NCBI GenBank assembly: GCA_035578175.1
Contig: JAQMRL010000016.1
Coordinates: 4,758,721 to 4,822,720 of the forward strand
Source: Catonia carolina
Taxonomy: Eukaryota > Arthropoda > Insecta > Hemiptera > Achilidae
DNA length: 64,000 nt
Reading direction: 5' to 3'
Of the stretch, positions 1 to 9,859 are shown piece by piece. The position numbers were made by a program, and so were the translations under genes. Within the stretch, counting starts at the first letter, position 1; each line of letters opens with the position of its first letter. Under the pieces are notes generated by a model. The model was not told the origin of the DNA, ran no database searches, and worked only from the letters and a program-made list of their open reading frames with translations.

Positions 1-202
1 TACAGCCAGACCGTGTGGTGAATGAAGTGAAGGTGTCATTTGCAGAATGGAAAATATGTGCTTTTCAGAGGGCTTGGTATGCTGATAAGCATACTTTCCA
101 TTTAGTGAGGAAGGCAGTTGTAAACCACCTCACTCCTCATTTTACTTCGTAAAACCTCTGCAGGTTCAAACCAGCCCTTGGGCTGATTACCTAAACAACA
201 AC
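1..202 (+). repeat. SINE-A copy, 3' half, cut by window edge
   Basis: Matches the 3' half of the ~390-bp repeat seen complete at 7140-7529. It contains the conserved stretch around GGTAAACCACCTCACTCC and the tail ending GACCTAAACAACAAC. The 5' half lies outside the window. It is one of ten copies in this window. Confidence 0.85.
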
Positions 203-224
203 CAATGAAGAGGAACGAATTAAA

Positions 225-620
225 TTAAAAATACAAAAGGATGTACCGGCTGATTGGAAGGAACTCTTCACTCTCTCTTGAGAATAAGTTGCTGCTTTTC
301 AAAATGTTACTTAAACCAGTTTGGTTGTACGGCGTTCAACTTTGGGGAACAACCAGCAGAAGTAACATAGAGGTAATTCAAACGTTCCAGAATAAGATTC
401 TTTAGGCTATAACAAGGGCAAAATGGTTTGCAAAGAATGCAGAAATATAACATTATTACAACCTTCCTGATGTAATGGACGAGGTCAGGCGTTTTAATAA
501 AAAATATCAGGCAAGACTTGAAAGTCACCAAAACGAATTAGCCATAAATCTTCTAAACAATGCAGAAGACGTTAGGCGCCTGAAATGTTACCATGTTTTG
601 GACTTGTCTGAAAGAGTTTA
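225..620 (+). pseudogene. Jockey-like LINE, C-terminal relic of reverse transcriptase ORF
   Basis: One frame reads the end of a non-LTR retrotransposon polymerase: KRMYRLIGRNSSLS, then KPVWLYGVQLWGTTSR, and finally HQNELAINLLNNAEDVRRL before a stop near 620. These are the post-catalytic segments (template-handling and thumb region) typical of Jockey-clade elements. In-frame stops interrupt it (for example after NKIL). The upstream catalytic domain is missing, as expected for 5'-truncated LINE insertions. It sits directly downstream of SINE-A. Confidence 0.75.
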
Positions 621-1595
621 AATGTACATAAAATTATAGTGAAAAGTATTCCATATTGTAAAATGTAAATATCTTTGTACATAGTCATTTTCTCTTTTAA
701 CGCATGAATAATTGATACAATGAGAGATACTTAGGGTGATGAGGGCTCAACTTGTGATTTGTAAATTCAAAAGATTTGTTTATAGTTTATTTTTTAAAAA
801 AACTGATTGCAAATGATGTAATTTAATAAAAAAAAAAAACCAGCTCAACCATCCATCAATGGCAGGATACGAATCACAACAAATTTTTAAATTTTTAGTT
901 TTGGAAAAAAGAACTTACCCAAAATTTTCTTCAGTAACAAAATAAACCTAAGAAATATACAATTTTTTTTTAAAGAAGAAATATTATAACGGTTTTTGAG
1001 TGTTATTTAAAAGAATAAAACCTGAACACACAGAATTAAAATTTAACAAAAACTTTAATTTTTCATACTTCAAAATAAATTTTGTATGCGTTATTTAATT
1101 TTTCTATGACCACCTTTCCACTTACAATATTTGTTATAAAAAATTGTTAATCATTAGAACATCAGGAATCCCAAATATAGTTAGATTTTAATAATTTATG
1201 TATTATAATTATAATATTAAACACAAATTTTCACATGTTATAAATGTGGGTATATAGGGTATATTGTTTATCAACAATATTAACCAAAACTATTTTGTAA
1301 ACTGCATAATAAACAGTAGAAATAACTACTAAAGATAATTTTTATAATTTAATATACTAGGTAATTAAAAACGTACTCGTTTTGCATTTTCTGTTCTACA
1401 TAAGTACCTATTAGTGTTATTTTTATCATTTGAATAATCTATTAAAAGCTGCCTATAGTTATTTCAATTCTTAATGCACTGCTAATAGAAATTATTTGTT
1501 AAATAATTTATATGAATACGTAAATTGATATATTCAGGTTACTTGATTTTATGAAGAACTGAGAATTAAGTCATTTTGTATAGAAAATGTCATTA
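621..1595. other. AT-rich stretch, nothing recognised
   Basis: Noncoding-looking AT-rich DNA with poly-A and poly-T runs. No open frame with a protein signature, no inverted termini and no similarity to the other repeats of the window was seen. Confidence 0.6.
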
Positions 1596-1599
1596 AGTC

Positions 1600-1862
1600 A
1601 TCAAATATAGAAATACTGCAGCGCTTTCAATCAAAATGCCTGAGACTGATCACTGCAGCCCCATGGTACGTAACAAATGAAATACTACACAATGACCTAA
1701 ACCTGCCCTTCATAAAAGAAGAAATTAAACAACAGCGAAAAACATTTACAAAAACTAGAAGACCATCAGAATCCTTTAGCGATTAGCCTCCTTGACAACA
1801 GCGAAGATACTCACAGACTGAAACCCTTTAAACCATTGGACTTACCTCTACGATTTTGTTAG
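1600..1862 (+). pseudogene. Jockey-like LINE, 3' terminal coding relic
   Basis: The frame reads NIEILQRFQSKCLRLITAAP, then PWYVTNEILHNDLNLPF, the region after the RT domain of Jockey-type elements. After a frameshift near 1745 the tail NPLAISLLDNSEDTHRLKP is visible in another frame. It is the same general family as 225-620 and 54785-54905, but a different subfamily by sequence. The 440 bp that follow (to 2300) hold nothing recognised. Confidence 0.7.
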
Positions 1863-2300
1863 TCATTTAACATTTTTTTTTTAATCTTTTCTACTTCAAC
1901 TCCTAATCATCGGCACCTCATAATTGGCGTCGTTTTCATCTCTACCATCGTCATTGTCATCTCCAACTTCAACACTTTGTGTTTCGGGATGTTGATTCAC
2001 GGTTCATCAAGTTTGATTTTGTATAGATATATTTTTTGTTTCTTCACAGTTTGGTCTTTTTCAAACACACTACTGAGTGTTGTTTGTGTTTTAATTCTAA
2101 GGACATTACTCAGATTTTCTCATATTTGCTTAAAGTTATTGTGTTTATTAACTGATTGCAAAAGAAATACTATACTGTTAAAAAAAAGAAAAAAAAAGTC
2201 ATTTTGTCACAGCAGGAAACCAAAAAAAAATAAAGGTGGTTATGGGAGATTATGGGTTCATGTAGGCCGACTATGCAAATACTGTATGCTAACATTGTGA

Positions 2301-3010
2301 TGATAAGCTAGGGAACTATTATAAGTTCCTAGGAGTATCTTTAGATAGATTTTTGTCTTGTGACTTCTATACCAATCAAGTTTGTAGTAAAATTTCATCT
2401 GGGGTATTTGCACTAAAACAAATTGCCAGATTAAATGATAAAAAATTACAAACGGCAGCTTATCATGGCCTCATTCTGTCTCATATCCGTTATGGTATCT
2501 TAGTATGAGGTAATTCTAGCACGGGTAATATGAATAGGGTTTTTAAAATTCAAAAAAAGCTATTAGGTGTATGGTGGGAGTAACCAGCTAACCTGATGCA
2601 GGCCACTATTTAAGGAACTGAAATTGCTTACAGTTACCTCTCTCTACATTTTTGAGGTGATTATCTATGTTAGACAAAATCATTTTATGCAGAATTTCAA
2701 TGTTCACAATCATAACACGAGAAACAGAAATGATTATTATGTGGCTAATCACTCCACAAAATTGTTTGAACAAAAACCTACTTATGCAGGGAGAAAATTC
2801 ATGAATAAATTACCCCAATTTTTAAAGTGTCGTGAGGATTTGAATTCTTTTAAAAGGAATCTGAAAAATTACTTGATCAGTGAAACTTTTTATAGCGTAC
2901 AAGAATTTCTTTCTTGATAGTAGTGATACATTGTGTGATTCTTATATGTATTTCAGATGTTATACCTGACATGTCCTATACTCCTCCTGGAGTCTCTAGG
3001 GCGCAAAAAA
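2301..3010 (+). pseudogene. LINE (family L1 here), C-terminal third of RT ORF with 3' tail
   Basis: Broken frame reading KFLGVSLDRFLSCDFY, then QTAAYHGLILSHIRYGILV, then an intact 97-residue terminal piece with NTRNRNDYYVANHSTKLFEQ and NKLPQFLKCREDLNSF. This is the C-terminus of a Jockey/CR1-type non-LTR polymerase. An in-frame TGA replaces a Trp codon after GILV, and a frameshift follows near 2570. After the stop (2915) comes a ~90-bp 3' UTR with CTCCTCCTGGAG and an A-run, shared with the copy at 9022-9308. The same family recurs at 19331 and 28446. Confidence 0.8.
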
Positions 3011-3011
3011 A

Positions 3012-3113
3012 AAAAGCTAACGCAGACGGTGAAGGATGAAGTGATTTTTTTTTGTAACGTATAAAAATATGCCGTGCCTAAATGGGATTCGAACCCAAGA
3101 CCGCATGTATGGC
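3012..3113 (-). repeat. SINE-B fragment
   Basis: Reverse complement of the tRNA-derived SINE-B: the B-box GGGATTCGAACCC (in plus orientation) and the body with ATATGCCGTGCC and the CAGACGGTGAAGGATGAA segment. The tRNA 5' part is missing. It is joined directly to an RTE-like LINE tail. Confidence 0.75.
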
Positions 3114-3345
3114 AGAGATGAGATTTCTGGAAAGGACTAATGGGTGTACATACCTGGAAAGAATAAGGAATGAGGAAATAAGGTTCTGAATTGGGTACTT
3201 ACAAGTTGAATGAAAAGATACAGGATTATCGCTTAAGTTGGAGACAGCACATGGCAAGGATGTCATATCACAGGATATCTAAGCAGGCGCATGGTATGCT
3301 CTGGAAGGTAAAAGGGATGTCGGTAGACCCAGAAAATGATGAAGA
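3114..3345 (+). pseudogene. RTE-like LINE, post-RT tail relic
   Basis: Reads MAEMRFLERTNGCTYLERIR, then KLNEKIQDYRLSWRQHMARM, then a degraded version of the GRRDVGRPRKRW segment. This AEMRFLRR..GCT..D..RNE tail is common after the RT domain of insect endonuclease-reverse-transcriptase LINEs (often annotated craniofacial development protein 2-like). Frameshifts are present. Related tails lie at 4845, 45460, 52780, 55144 and 60895. Confidence 0.7.
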
Positions 3346-4188
3346 TAAGATGATATAGTATATGAGTTCAAAACAGGCTGCGACATAATCCTTGTTTGGA
3401 AGAATTGTTTTTAAACATGCAAGTAACCTGAATACATTAATTATTAAAAACTTTTATGGTTATATTAAAGAAATTTTATATGAAAAATAAATTTCTCATA
3501 ATCCATACATTTTTCTGAGCTACATTACATCAATCTATAATACTTTTCTTCTTATATATCACAGGGCATGTTTTCAAAAACATTTTCAGTCAACCTTTTC
3601 CATATTATTAGTTTTTCAATTTTATTGTCTTAATAATAATAATAATAATAATAATTAATGAAATTATTTTTACCTTTTAAAATAGATAGAAATTTTAAAT
3701 GTGTTGATTAATTAAAAAACTTTTAACTAAATTTTTATTTTATAATAGCAGCTTTTCCAATATTGTGTACGGTATTAAAAAAAAATTATCTTTTAATGTT
3801 TATAATTTTATGCATACAAATCATAATATTTCTTATAATAAGCATTCATTTATTTATTTTATTAATCTTGGTTCATTTATAAAGTCTTTTAATTCGTTTA
3901 TTTTCGTTATATCCTAATCAATCTAACGATTCAAACCCTTACCAACCTTGAAATTAAAAAATTCCCTAAAAAAATAGTCATATAACTTTACTGAAGAAAA
4001 CAATTTGATTGAGGAAGTGTACTGGAATGCTAAATTTAAAGTTCATGGTTCGATTCCCAGATAAAGTGTCGAAGAAACCGAACCTAATATAATAACCATC
4101 AAAAGATTTCAAATTTTTATAGTCCATTTTTAAAGAAGCACATTGCATATATTAGTCAATATACTGGTAATAAGTAATATCAAAAGAT
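3346..4188. other. AT-rich stretch with a TAA microsatellite
   Basis: Nothing coding was seen. It holds a (TAA)n run of about eight units at 3631-3655. Near 4047-4066 there is a B-box-like GGTTCGATTCCCAG, probably an eroded tRNA-derived SINE head, without a supporting A-box. Confidence 0.5.
3631..3655. repeat. (TAA)n microsatellite
   Basis: About eight uninterrupted TAA units. Confidence 0.95.
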
Positions 4189-4261
4189 AATTCTATTTTA
4201 TAAAATGAATTTATATAAAAATTTCACTAACCTTTTGTTTAAACTACATCAACTTTTATCT

Positions 4262-4298
4262 TTACTTACACGTGTTTCGGTGGATCCACTATCATCAG
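4262..4298 (-). ncRNA. Hammerhead-ribozyme-like motif, left arm of K1
   Basis: On the minus strand: CTGATGA, a short stem-loop around GTGGATCCAC, then GAAAC, a CACGTG palindrome and TA. This matches the conserved order of the hammerhead core (CUGANGA, stem II, GAAA, stem III, UH). Stem III would be a loopless palindrome, so cleavage would need dimerisation, as described for minimal hammerheads of retroelements. Activity is unknown. Confidence 0.5.
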
Positions 4299-4477
4299 AG
4301 TAAATAACATATAATTGAAACTAAAAACTTTATTTATTTAAAATCTATAGAAGATGATACATCTTCAGTCATTTGTATAAAACTGTTTAAAAATTTTATA
4401 CAAATGACTGAAGATGTATCATCTTCTATAGATTTTAAATAAATAAAGTTTTTAGTTTCAATTATATGTTATTTACT

Positions 4478-4516
4478 CTGATGATGGTGGATCCACCGAA
4501 ACACGTGTAAGTAAAG
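4478..4516 (+). ncRNA. Hammerhead-ribozyme-like motif, right arm of K1
   Basis: CTGATGA at 4478-4484, stem II GGTGGATCCACC, GAAAC at 4498-4502, CACGTG, then TA. It differs from the left-arm copy by one base in stem II, so the two arms have stayed almost identical. Confidence 0.5.
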
Positions 4517-4844
4517 ATAAAAGTTGATGCAGTTTAAAAAAAAGGATAGTGAAATTTTTATATAAATTCATTATATAAAATAGAATTAATTTCAAACTGC
4601 AGGATGCATTATAAAGATTTATTTTTGAATCAAAAGATAAATGACTAAATTTTCCGTTCTTTATTGGATCATGTTAATTATAATTTTATTTTAACCTCTA
4701 AATTATTTTTCGAGCAGTTTGAATAGTTTTGAATTTAAAAATAAAGTAACAAGACAAGTAACAGATATTATTTTTGACACAGAAGATAGGTTCCAATATG
4801 CTATTTAAATTGCACAACATAACGTAGAGTTTGGCATGAGAATA

Positions 4845-5420
4845 TCGGCATAAAAATCAAAGATTATGGAATTCAAGGGAAGATAGCCGGTCCGCTTAAA
4901 AGTTATACTTGGCAACCGAACTAGAACAAGATTGAGATTTTAAATATTTAGGATGCAGGATTTCCTATGACAAAGATGACGATGTGAGTGAAAAACTGTT
5001 AAAATTCAGTGTTGCTTGCAGTTCTCTTCACAGGACAATAGGAAAGAAAACTAGACAGGACACCCAAATGAAATTTTATAGAGCAATGGCTGTACCAATC
5101 ATAACATATGGGTGTCATTACAGAGGAATGAATCTCATATCCAGGCTACTGAAATGCTGAAATGAGATTTTTGCGGGGAGTGAAAGGTTGTACCCAGTTA
5201 GAAAAAGTATGTAATGAAGCTATCCGCGCTGAGTTAAATGATTTGTCACTGTGTGAAACGTTAAGATTATATAAGAGAAACTGGTCCAACCATTTACTTT
5301 GCAAGCCAGCACAGAGACTTCCTCTATGAGCATAGAAATATAAACCTAGACGGAAGCAAGGCTTGGGAAGACCTAAAAAGAGATGGATGTCAGACCAGGC
5401 CATTGAACTTAATTGACAGA
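4845..5420 (+). pseudogene. RTE-like LINE, post-RT region relic
   Basis: Fragments of one protein in shifting frames: CSSLHRTIGKKTRQDTQMKF, YRAMAVPIITYG, then AEMRFLRGVKGCTQLEKVC, then the tail YKPRRKQGLGRPKKRW. The order matches the KFYK.MAVP.L.YGSE / MRFLR..KGC / GRPRKRW tail of RTE-like insect LINEs. At least two frameshifts are present. Confidence 0.75.
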
Positions 5421-5444
5421 CGTTGATGATAATGATGATGAACT

Positions 5445-5497
5445 CTACAAATCAGCTGTTAAACATTTGACTCGTGGTAATGACTTTACCACTTTAT
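5445..5497 (-). repeat. SINE-C head fragment
   Basis: Short match to the 5' (tRNA-like) end of SINE-C, including AATCAGCTGTTAAACA and the GACTTTACCAC A-box region in reverse. Confidence 0.6.
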
Positions 5498-5980
5498 TGC
5501 TTTTCACAGTTGAAGAGCTCTGCTGTTCCATGTGTTTAGACCAATCAGAATGTTTGCCAGCGTTGTCAGATTGTATGAATGTTTCAGCCTGACAAACACT
5601 ACGCGCGCATGCGTATAAGAGCCGGAGTAGTTCACTCGTGTATTGGATTTCGTACTAAACACATCAATTATAGAGCGTGTTAACATGTGATACTCAACAA
5701 TATAATCAGCTGATTGTATGTTCATAGGTTATAATTTGTTATTGAAAGACCAAAAAAATGGCTGACGAAATATAATAGAGCTATGAGAGCAAGTGTTGGC
5801 AACGTTGCTGGCAAGTTATTGGCTAGCTATGAAGTTGGTGGGGGGCAATGCATACATTCAGAGCTCATCAATTTTCAAAAATAGTGTAGACCAAACCGGT
5901 GGGTTACACAAAAATATTTGTTTAATGTTTCATTAATTATTTGATTTTTACTATTAAAATGTAATTTTACACACATGTTT
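5498..5980. other. No gene recognised
   Basis: Slightly less AT-rich than its neighbours. It contains a TATAAGAG box-like sequence near 5611 without other promoter support. No protein signature was seen. Confidence 0.4.
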
Positions 5981-6565
5981 AGGGTGTGTCTTAAAGGTGC
6001 AGCCTCTCACTTCATAGGCCCAGAGCCATTCTGTGGAATTGGTGAGGGCTATTATAGAGGTATAGTTAGGGCCTGGGAAGAGGAGGCTAAAACCTCCTAT
6101 TGGGAGAAGGTGCCAGGCTGTGAACAGGCAAAGAAATTCATTGCCTATTCCAGCAGAAAGGCTGGGATATATAATAGACTAGGAAGACAGGACTTGAGGA
6201 GGGTAGTGGGCCTGATGACTTGGTCATTGTAATCTTGGGTATCATTTATCCAAGACAGGAGTTGCTGAAGAGAGCCTGTGTAGATTCTGTCATGAGGCAG
6301 AGGAGAAGGCTGAGCATATTTTATGCAGTTGCAAAGTGGTTGGCTGCAAAAGAAGAGCGCTGATGGGTAAGGATGTGTTAACACCTTCTCAGGTAAGTGC
6401 ACTAGATCCTAGGCAGATCCTGCGCTTTATCGAAAGTGTGGGTCTTGCATAAATAAGGAATAGGGGCAATCACAAAAGATCTTTTAGGTCGCGGTGAGGA
6501 GGGGCTGCAGAAGCCTGAACGCCCTGGTTGTAAAGAAGAAGAAGAAGAAGAGGGTGTGTCTTAAA
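5981..6565 (+). mobile_element. 5'-truncated R1-like LINE with 15-bp target duplication
   Basis: The insertion (5996-6550) is flanked by an exact direct repeat AGGGTGTGTCTTAAA at 5981-5995 and 6551-6565. It encodes the RNase H and C-terminal end of a non-LTR polymerase: an open piece ending QDLRRVVGLMTWSL, then after a frameshift CRFCHEAEEKAEHILCSC, a zinc-knuckle spacing typical of R1/LOA/I-type LINEs, ending ILRFIESVGLA. The 3' end is a (GAA)n tail. The exact duplication suggests a fairly young insertion; the frameshift shows it is inactive. Confidence 0.85.
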
Positions 6566-7128
6566 ATGTAAAGTTGGGGAATATACGTATGTATACAGAA
6601 AAAAGTGTCTTTTTACTTCATGTTTGGTACAGTAATCTACAAGATATTATCTGTTCAATTTACTTGTCCCTCAAAATATTTATAACTAACAGACTTTACC
6701 TTATTATAAAAATCCCAAAAAATATTGACTTATATACAAATTTTCTAAAAACATACATTTTTCACAATAATTATGATATATATTAAAATACAGAGTGTCC
6801 AGCGTGGAAAGTTCAAATTTAAAAGTGTTATGAAAAGAATAAAACAAATTGATTAAAAACATTCATTTACATCAAAATGTGCATTAAAAAATTTATTGGG
6901 TTAGGAGATCTCATTTTGAAATCATTTTTAAATTATCAATTTGTAATAAATTATTCTACTACATGAATTGTAAAAATTATTATCTTGTAATATCGTAGTA
7001 TTGTTTTGTACGGTAAGAATATTTTATTTAAAAAAATAAGAATGTTTTGTTTTAGAAAATAAGAAATTTGTAGCCTATTTAGAAAATATTGTTAGAAAAT
7101 AAGAGAAGCCATTGGGTTTTACTTTTAT
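6566..7128. other. AT-rich, nothing recognised
   Basis: No coding signature or repeat structure was seen. Confidence 0.5.
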
Positions 7129-7540
7129 TATGTTAATGTGTGCCCATGACGGACAGGTGGAGTGTCAAATTATTTACACTCAATCTGTTCGTTGCAGGGC
7201 TAAAATAAATAGTTCTGTTTCTTATCACATGGTCAGCCAATTAAATGACTGAATCATTTAAGAACAGAAGAGGTAGAGGTGCAAAAGACACTAATCAGAG
7301 TTATCTCCTCTGAAAGTAATGAATTTCATTATACAGCCAGACCCTGTGGTGAATGAAGTGAAGGTGTCGTTTGCAGAGTGGAAAATATGTGTTTTTCAGA
7401 GGGCCCGGCATGCTGATAAGCGTACTTTTCCACTCAGTGAGGAAGGCAACGGTAAACCACCTCACTCCTCGTTTTACTTAGTAAAACCTCTACAGGTTCA
7501 AACCAGCCTTTTGGCTGATGACCTAAACATATGTTAATGT
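7129..7540 (+). mobile_element. SINE-A, full length, with target duplication
   Basis: The repeat body (7140-7529) runs from TGCCCATGACGGACAGG to GATGACCTAAACA and is flanked by TATGTTAATGT on both sides (7129-7139, 7530-7540). It is about 390 bp with no intact protein. No tRNA A/B boxes were recognised at the 5' end. The stretch GGCAACGGTAAACCACCTC is the most conserved part and may be a 3' region shared with a partner LINE (inference). Confidence 0.85.
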
Positions 7541-7639
7541 AATTCTTCGATATTTTAAGATTGAATAAAATTTTATTAATTTATTTTAGACTAGTTACAA
7601 TAAAATAAAAGCTATTGGGTTTTATTTTTTTAATTTATC

Positions 7640-8530
7640 TCCTCAAAAATGTTTTCCACTCATTTGTACACCTCCTCTTAATCGAGTGTTTAAACTCATG
7701 AAAACTTTCTTGCAGAATTGTGAAGAAATGTTTTTGCATTAAATATTTTTTCAGCGCTCTTATTGTTCATGTTTTATTGGAATATACTTCGATTTTAGAT
7801 AGCCTCATACCAAGAAATCACATGGGGTGGGTTCGGGTGACCTTGTAGGCCAGTATATGTCTCCAAACCTTGTTATCATTTTTCGGGGAAAAGTTCTCAT
7901 ACCGTATCCATTAACTCCCAAGCAGTATGAACTGAACCCCTATCTTGTTGAAACCATGTGTTTCTGTTAAATAAGACGTAATTTTTAACTTTACAAACAC
8001 AAAGGCGGTGTCAATCATGTTCCTGTATCGTTCAAAATAACTGATAATTTTATTTTTGTTTTCAAAGAAAAATGGGTTAATTATGCCATTAACCCACAGG
8101 TTTGGTCTAGAGGTAAAGTCGTCGCAAAAATCAGGTTGATTTTTGGAGATGAAGGTTCCTGGTTCAAATCCTAGTAAAGGTAGTTAGTTACTTTTATACG
8201 GATTTGAATGCTAGACAGTGGTTACCGGTGTACTTTGATGGTTGGGGTTCAATTAACCATACTCTCTGAGACTGTAGAAGGCTACACCTCATTTACACGT
8301 CATACACATCATCCTGATCTCATTGGGTCATTGAGTTGCTTATTGTTCTGAATTTAACAGATTGCAATGTACACACATTTGGGGTTAAAAAAAAAAAATT
8401 ATACCATTAATGGTTATGGCGCACCAAAATATGTCAGTTGAAACAGACGATGTGGGTCCCGGAACGGGTTAGTTAAAGGCAGAGTCCTTTCCATGGAATT
8501 TTGTTAACACGTTAACAATCGATGCATCTC
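7640..8530 (-). pseudogene. DD41D Tc1/mariner-type transposase relic, split by SINE-C
   Basis: On the minus strand, in broken frames: VWCAITINGIINPFFFEN, then WFQQDRGSVHTAWELMD (second catalytic Asp), then FGDIYWPTRSPEPTPCDF (third Asp) and GYLKSKVYSN. The order and spacing fit the insect transposase family with a DD41D triad, as in the better-preserved copy at 37589-38674. SINE-C (8093-8397) splits the frame between the GI and IN of the first block. Several stops are present. Confidence 0.7.
8080..8410 (+). mobile_element. SINE-C, full length, with 13-bp target duplication
   Basis: tRNA-derived SINE of ~305 bp (8093-8397): A-box-like TGGTCTAGAGGTAAAG, B-box GGTTCAAATCC, a unique body and a simple A tail. 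It is flanked by ATTATGCCATTAA (8080-8092) and ATTATACCATTAA (8398-8410), one mismatch. It inserted into a DD41D transposase relic. Confidence 0.85.
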
Positions 8531-9020
8531 TAGGTTGGTGAATAATGTACTGTTATAATAAAGTGGCGAAAATAAAATCAGCTGGTCATAAACAGCTGAC
8601 TGATTAAATATAAAATTGAAGGTTCCATTGTTGGGACGCGGCCGCGGTTTGAGTGGCTGACGTGTTAGTGGTCTAAATTGTACGGGATATTTCGTTACGG
8701 TGAAGTTTGTTATTTTGTTAACAGAAATTGTATTTAATGTTTTATTTGGTAAGGGATATTGTTTATTTTATTTTATTGTTAATACATTGCGTGAACTGCA
8801 TTGTTTTAAATGTTTAATAGCTTATTTTCATAAACAAAACAAAACTTCTGAAGGGCAATGAAGGAGTGACCACTTTTAAAATAAGCTTCAATCGCAAAAG
8901 TGGCTATGCTCTCTATATCCAACATCCCATTGTGACTACTAAACCCGAATATTGCGCTCATTGATTTAGAATTTAAAATGTAAAACGAGATTTATTTTTA
9001 AAATGTTGTGATAATTTGCA
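8531..9020. other. No gene recognised
   Basis: It includes a CAGCTG-rich piece near 8579-8603 resembling the SINE-C head and a small GC-rich patch near 8635. Nothing else was identified. Confidence 0.4.
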
Positions 9021-9021
9021 T

Positions 9022-9308
9022 TCCTTTCAAAAAAAAACTGAAAAATTACTTGATCGGTGAAACTTTTTATAGCGTACAAGAATTTCTTTCTTGAAAATCG
9101 CATAACATAATAATTACAATTATGTATAATTATTACATACTTAAATTGTAATTATAATTTTATAATTCCTAATAATTGTACAAACTGAAGTAAATTATTT
9201 TAAGGTGTTTTATTTATTCATATATTGGGCGATTGTTATATGTATTTCAGGTGTTATAACTGACATGTCCTATACTCCTCCTGGAGTCTCCAGGGTGCAA
9301 AAAAAGAA
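9022..9308 (+). mobile_element. LINE L1 3' end, interrupted
   Basis: The terminal codons (KNYLIGETFYSVQEFLS-like, ending near 9094) and the 3' UTR (9228-9308, with TATACTCCTCCTGGAG) match the copy at 2301-3010. They are separated by ~130 bp of AT-rich DNA that includes the repeat at 9106-9210. Confidence 0.75.
9106..9210 (+). repeat. AT-rich dispersed duplicate, copy 1
   Basis: About 105 bp nearly identical to 9748-9855, from CATAATAATTACAATTATG to TTTTAAGGTGTTT. It lies inside a LINE 3' UTR. Confidence 0.85.
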
Positions 9309-9747
9309 CACTCCTGCGAATCAACTATTGGCACATAATTCAACTTTGAAAATTAAACATTCCTGCTGAACACCCTGATACAACAGCATAAAAAATGTGT
9401 TAATTTTTAGTTTTTAAATATAATTTCAAAATACAATCATAGCCTTTAAATCTCCATTCAAAAAATTATGAAATTCAAAATTATTGTTGATGAGAAACAA
9501 AAAAAAAATGATTTTATTAATTTTAAAATTTTAATTCTAGATATACCTATAATTACTTTTTATTACATACATAATATGTACAATTTAATAAATTTTTAAA
9601 TTCTAAATGAATTGATTAATATTAATTAATTATAAAATATGTATTTAATTACAGTATCACATTCAATCTTCATTTAGTTCTGCTTACATACTAATCAGTA
9701 ATTAATTATTCTGCTAATTAATTTTATCATAATGAGCACAAGCATAT

Positions 9748-9855
9748 CATAATAATTACAATTATGTATAATTATTACATACTTAAATTGTAATTATAAT
9801 TATTATATAATTCCTAATAATTGTACAAAATGAAGTAAATTATTTTAAGGTGTTT
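9748..9855 (+). repeat. AT-rich dispersed duplicate, copy 2
   Basis: Direct-orientation copy of 9106-9210 with a few small differences. No coding content. Confidence 0.85.
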
Positions 9856-9859
9856 AATT

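Larger units (their letters stand above)
4189..4588. mobile_element. Foldback element K1, ~195-bp inverted arms
   Basis: The two halves are near-perfect reverse complements: from AATTCTATTTTATAAAATG at 4189 to the mirrored sequence ending at 4588, with only a few bases between the arms near 4387-4392. Each arm carries a hammerhead-like core (separate entries). No ORF is present. Related, more degraded elements lie at 43269-43451 (K2) and 50132-51412 (K3). Known relatives could be inverted pLTR pairs of Penelope-like elements, which often carry hammerhead motifs. That link is inferred. Confidence 0.8.

Noticed and set aside
1977..2300. Open frame of 107 residues on the plus strand
   Set aside because: Low-complexity hydrophobic start and Lys-rich end, no known motif, lies between two LINE relics; most likely chance.
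5445..5715. Solo LTR (TGTTAAAC start, TATAAGAG box, flanking AATCAGCTG)
   Set aside because: The left part is a SINE-C head fragment; the AATCAGCTG direct repeat is part of that head's palindrome, so no LTR evidence is left.
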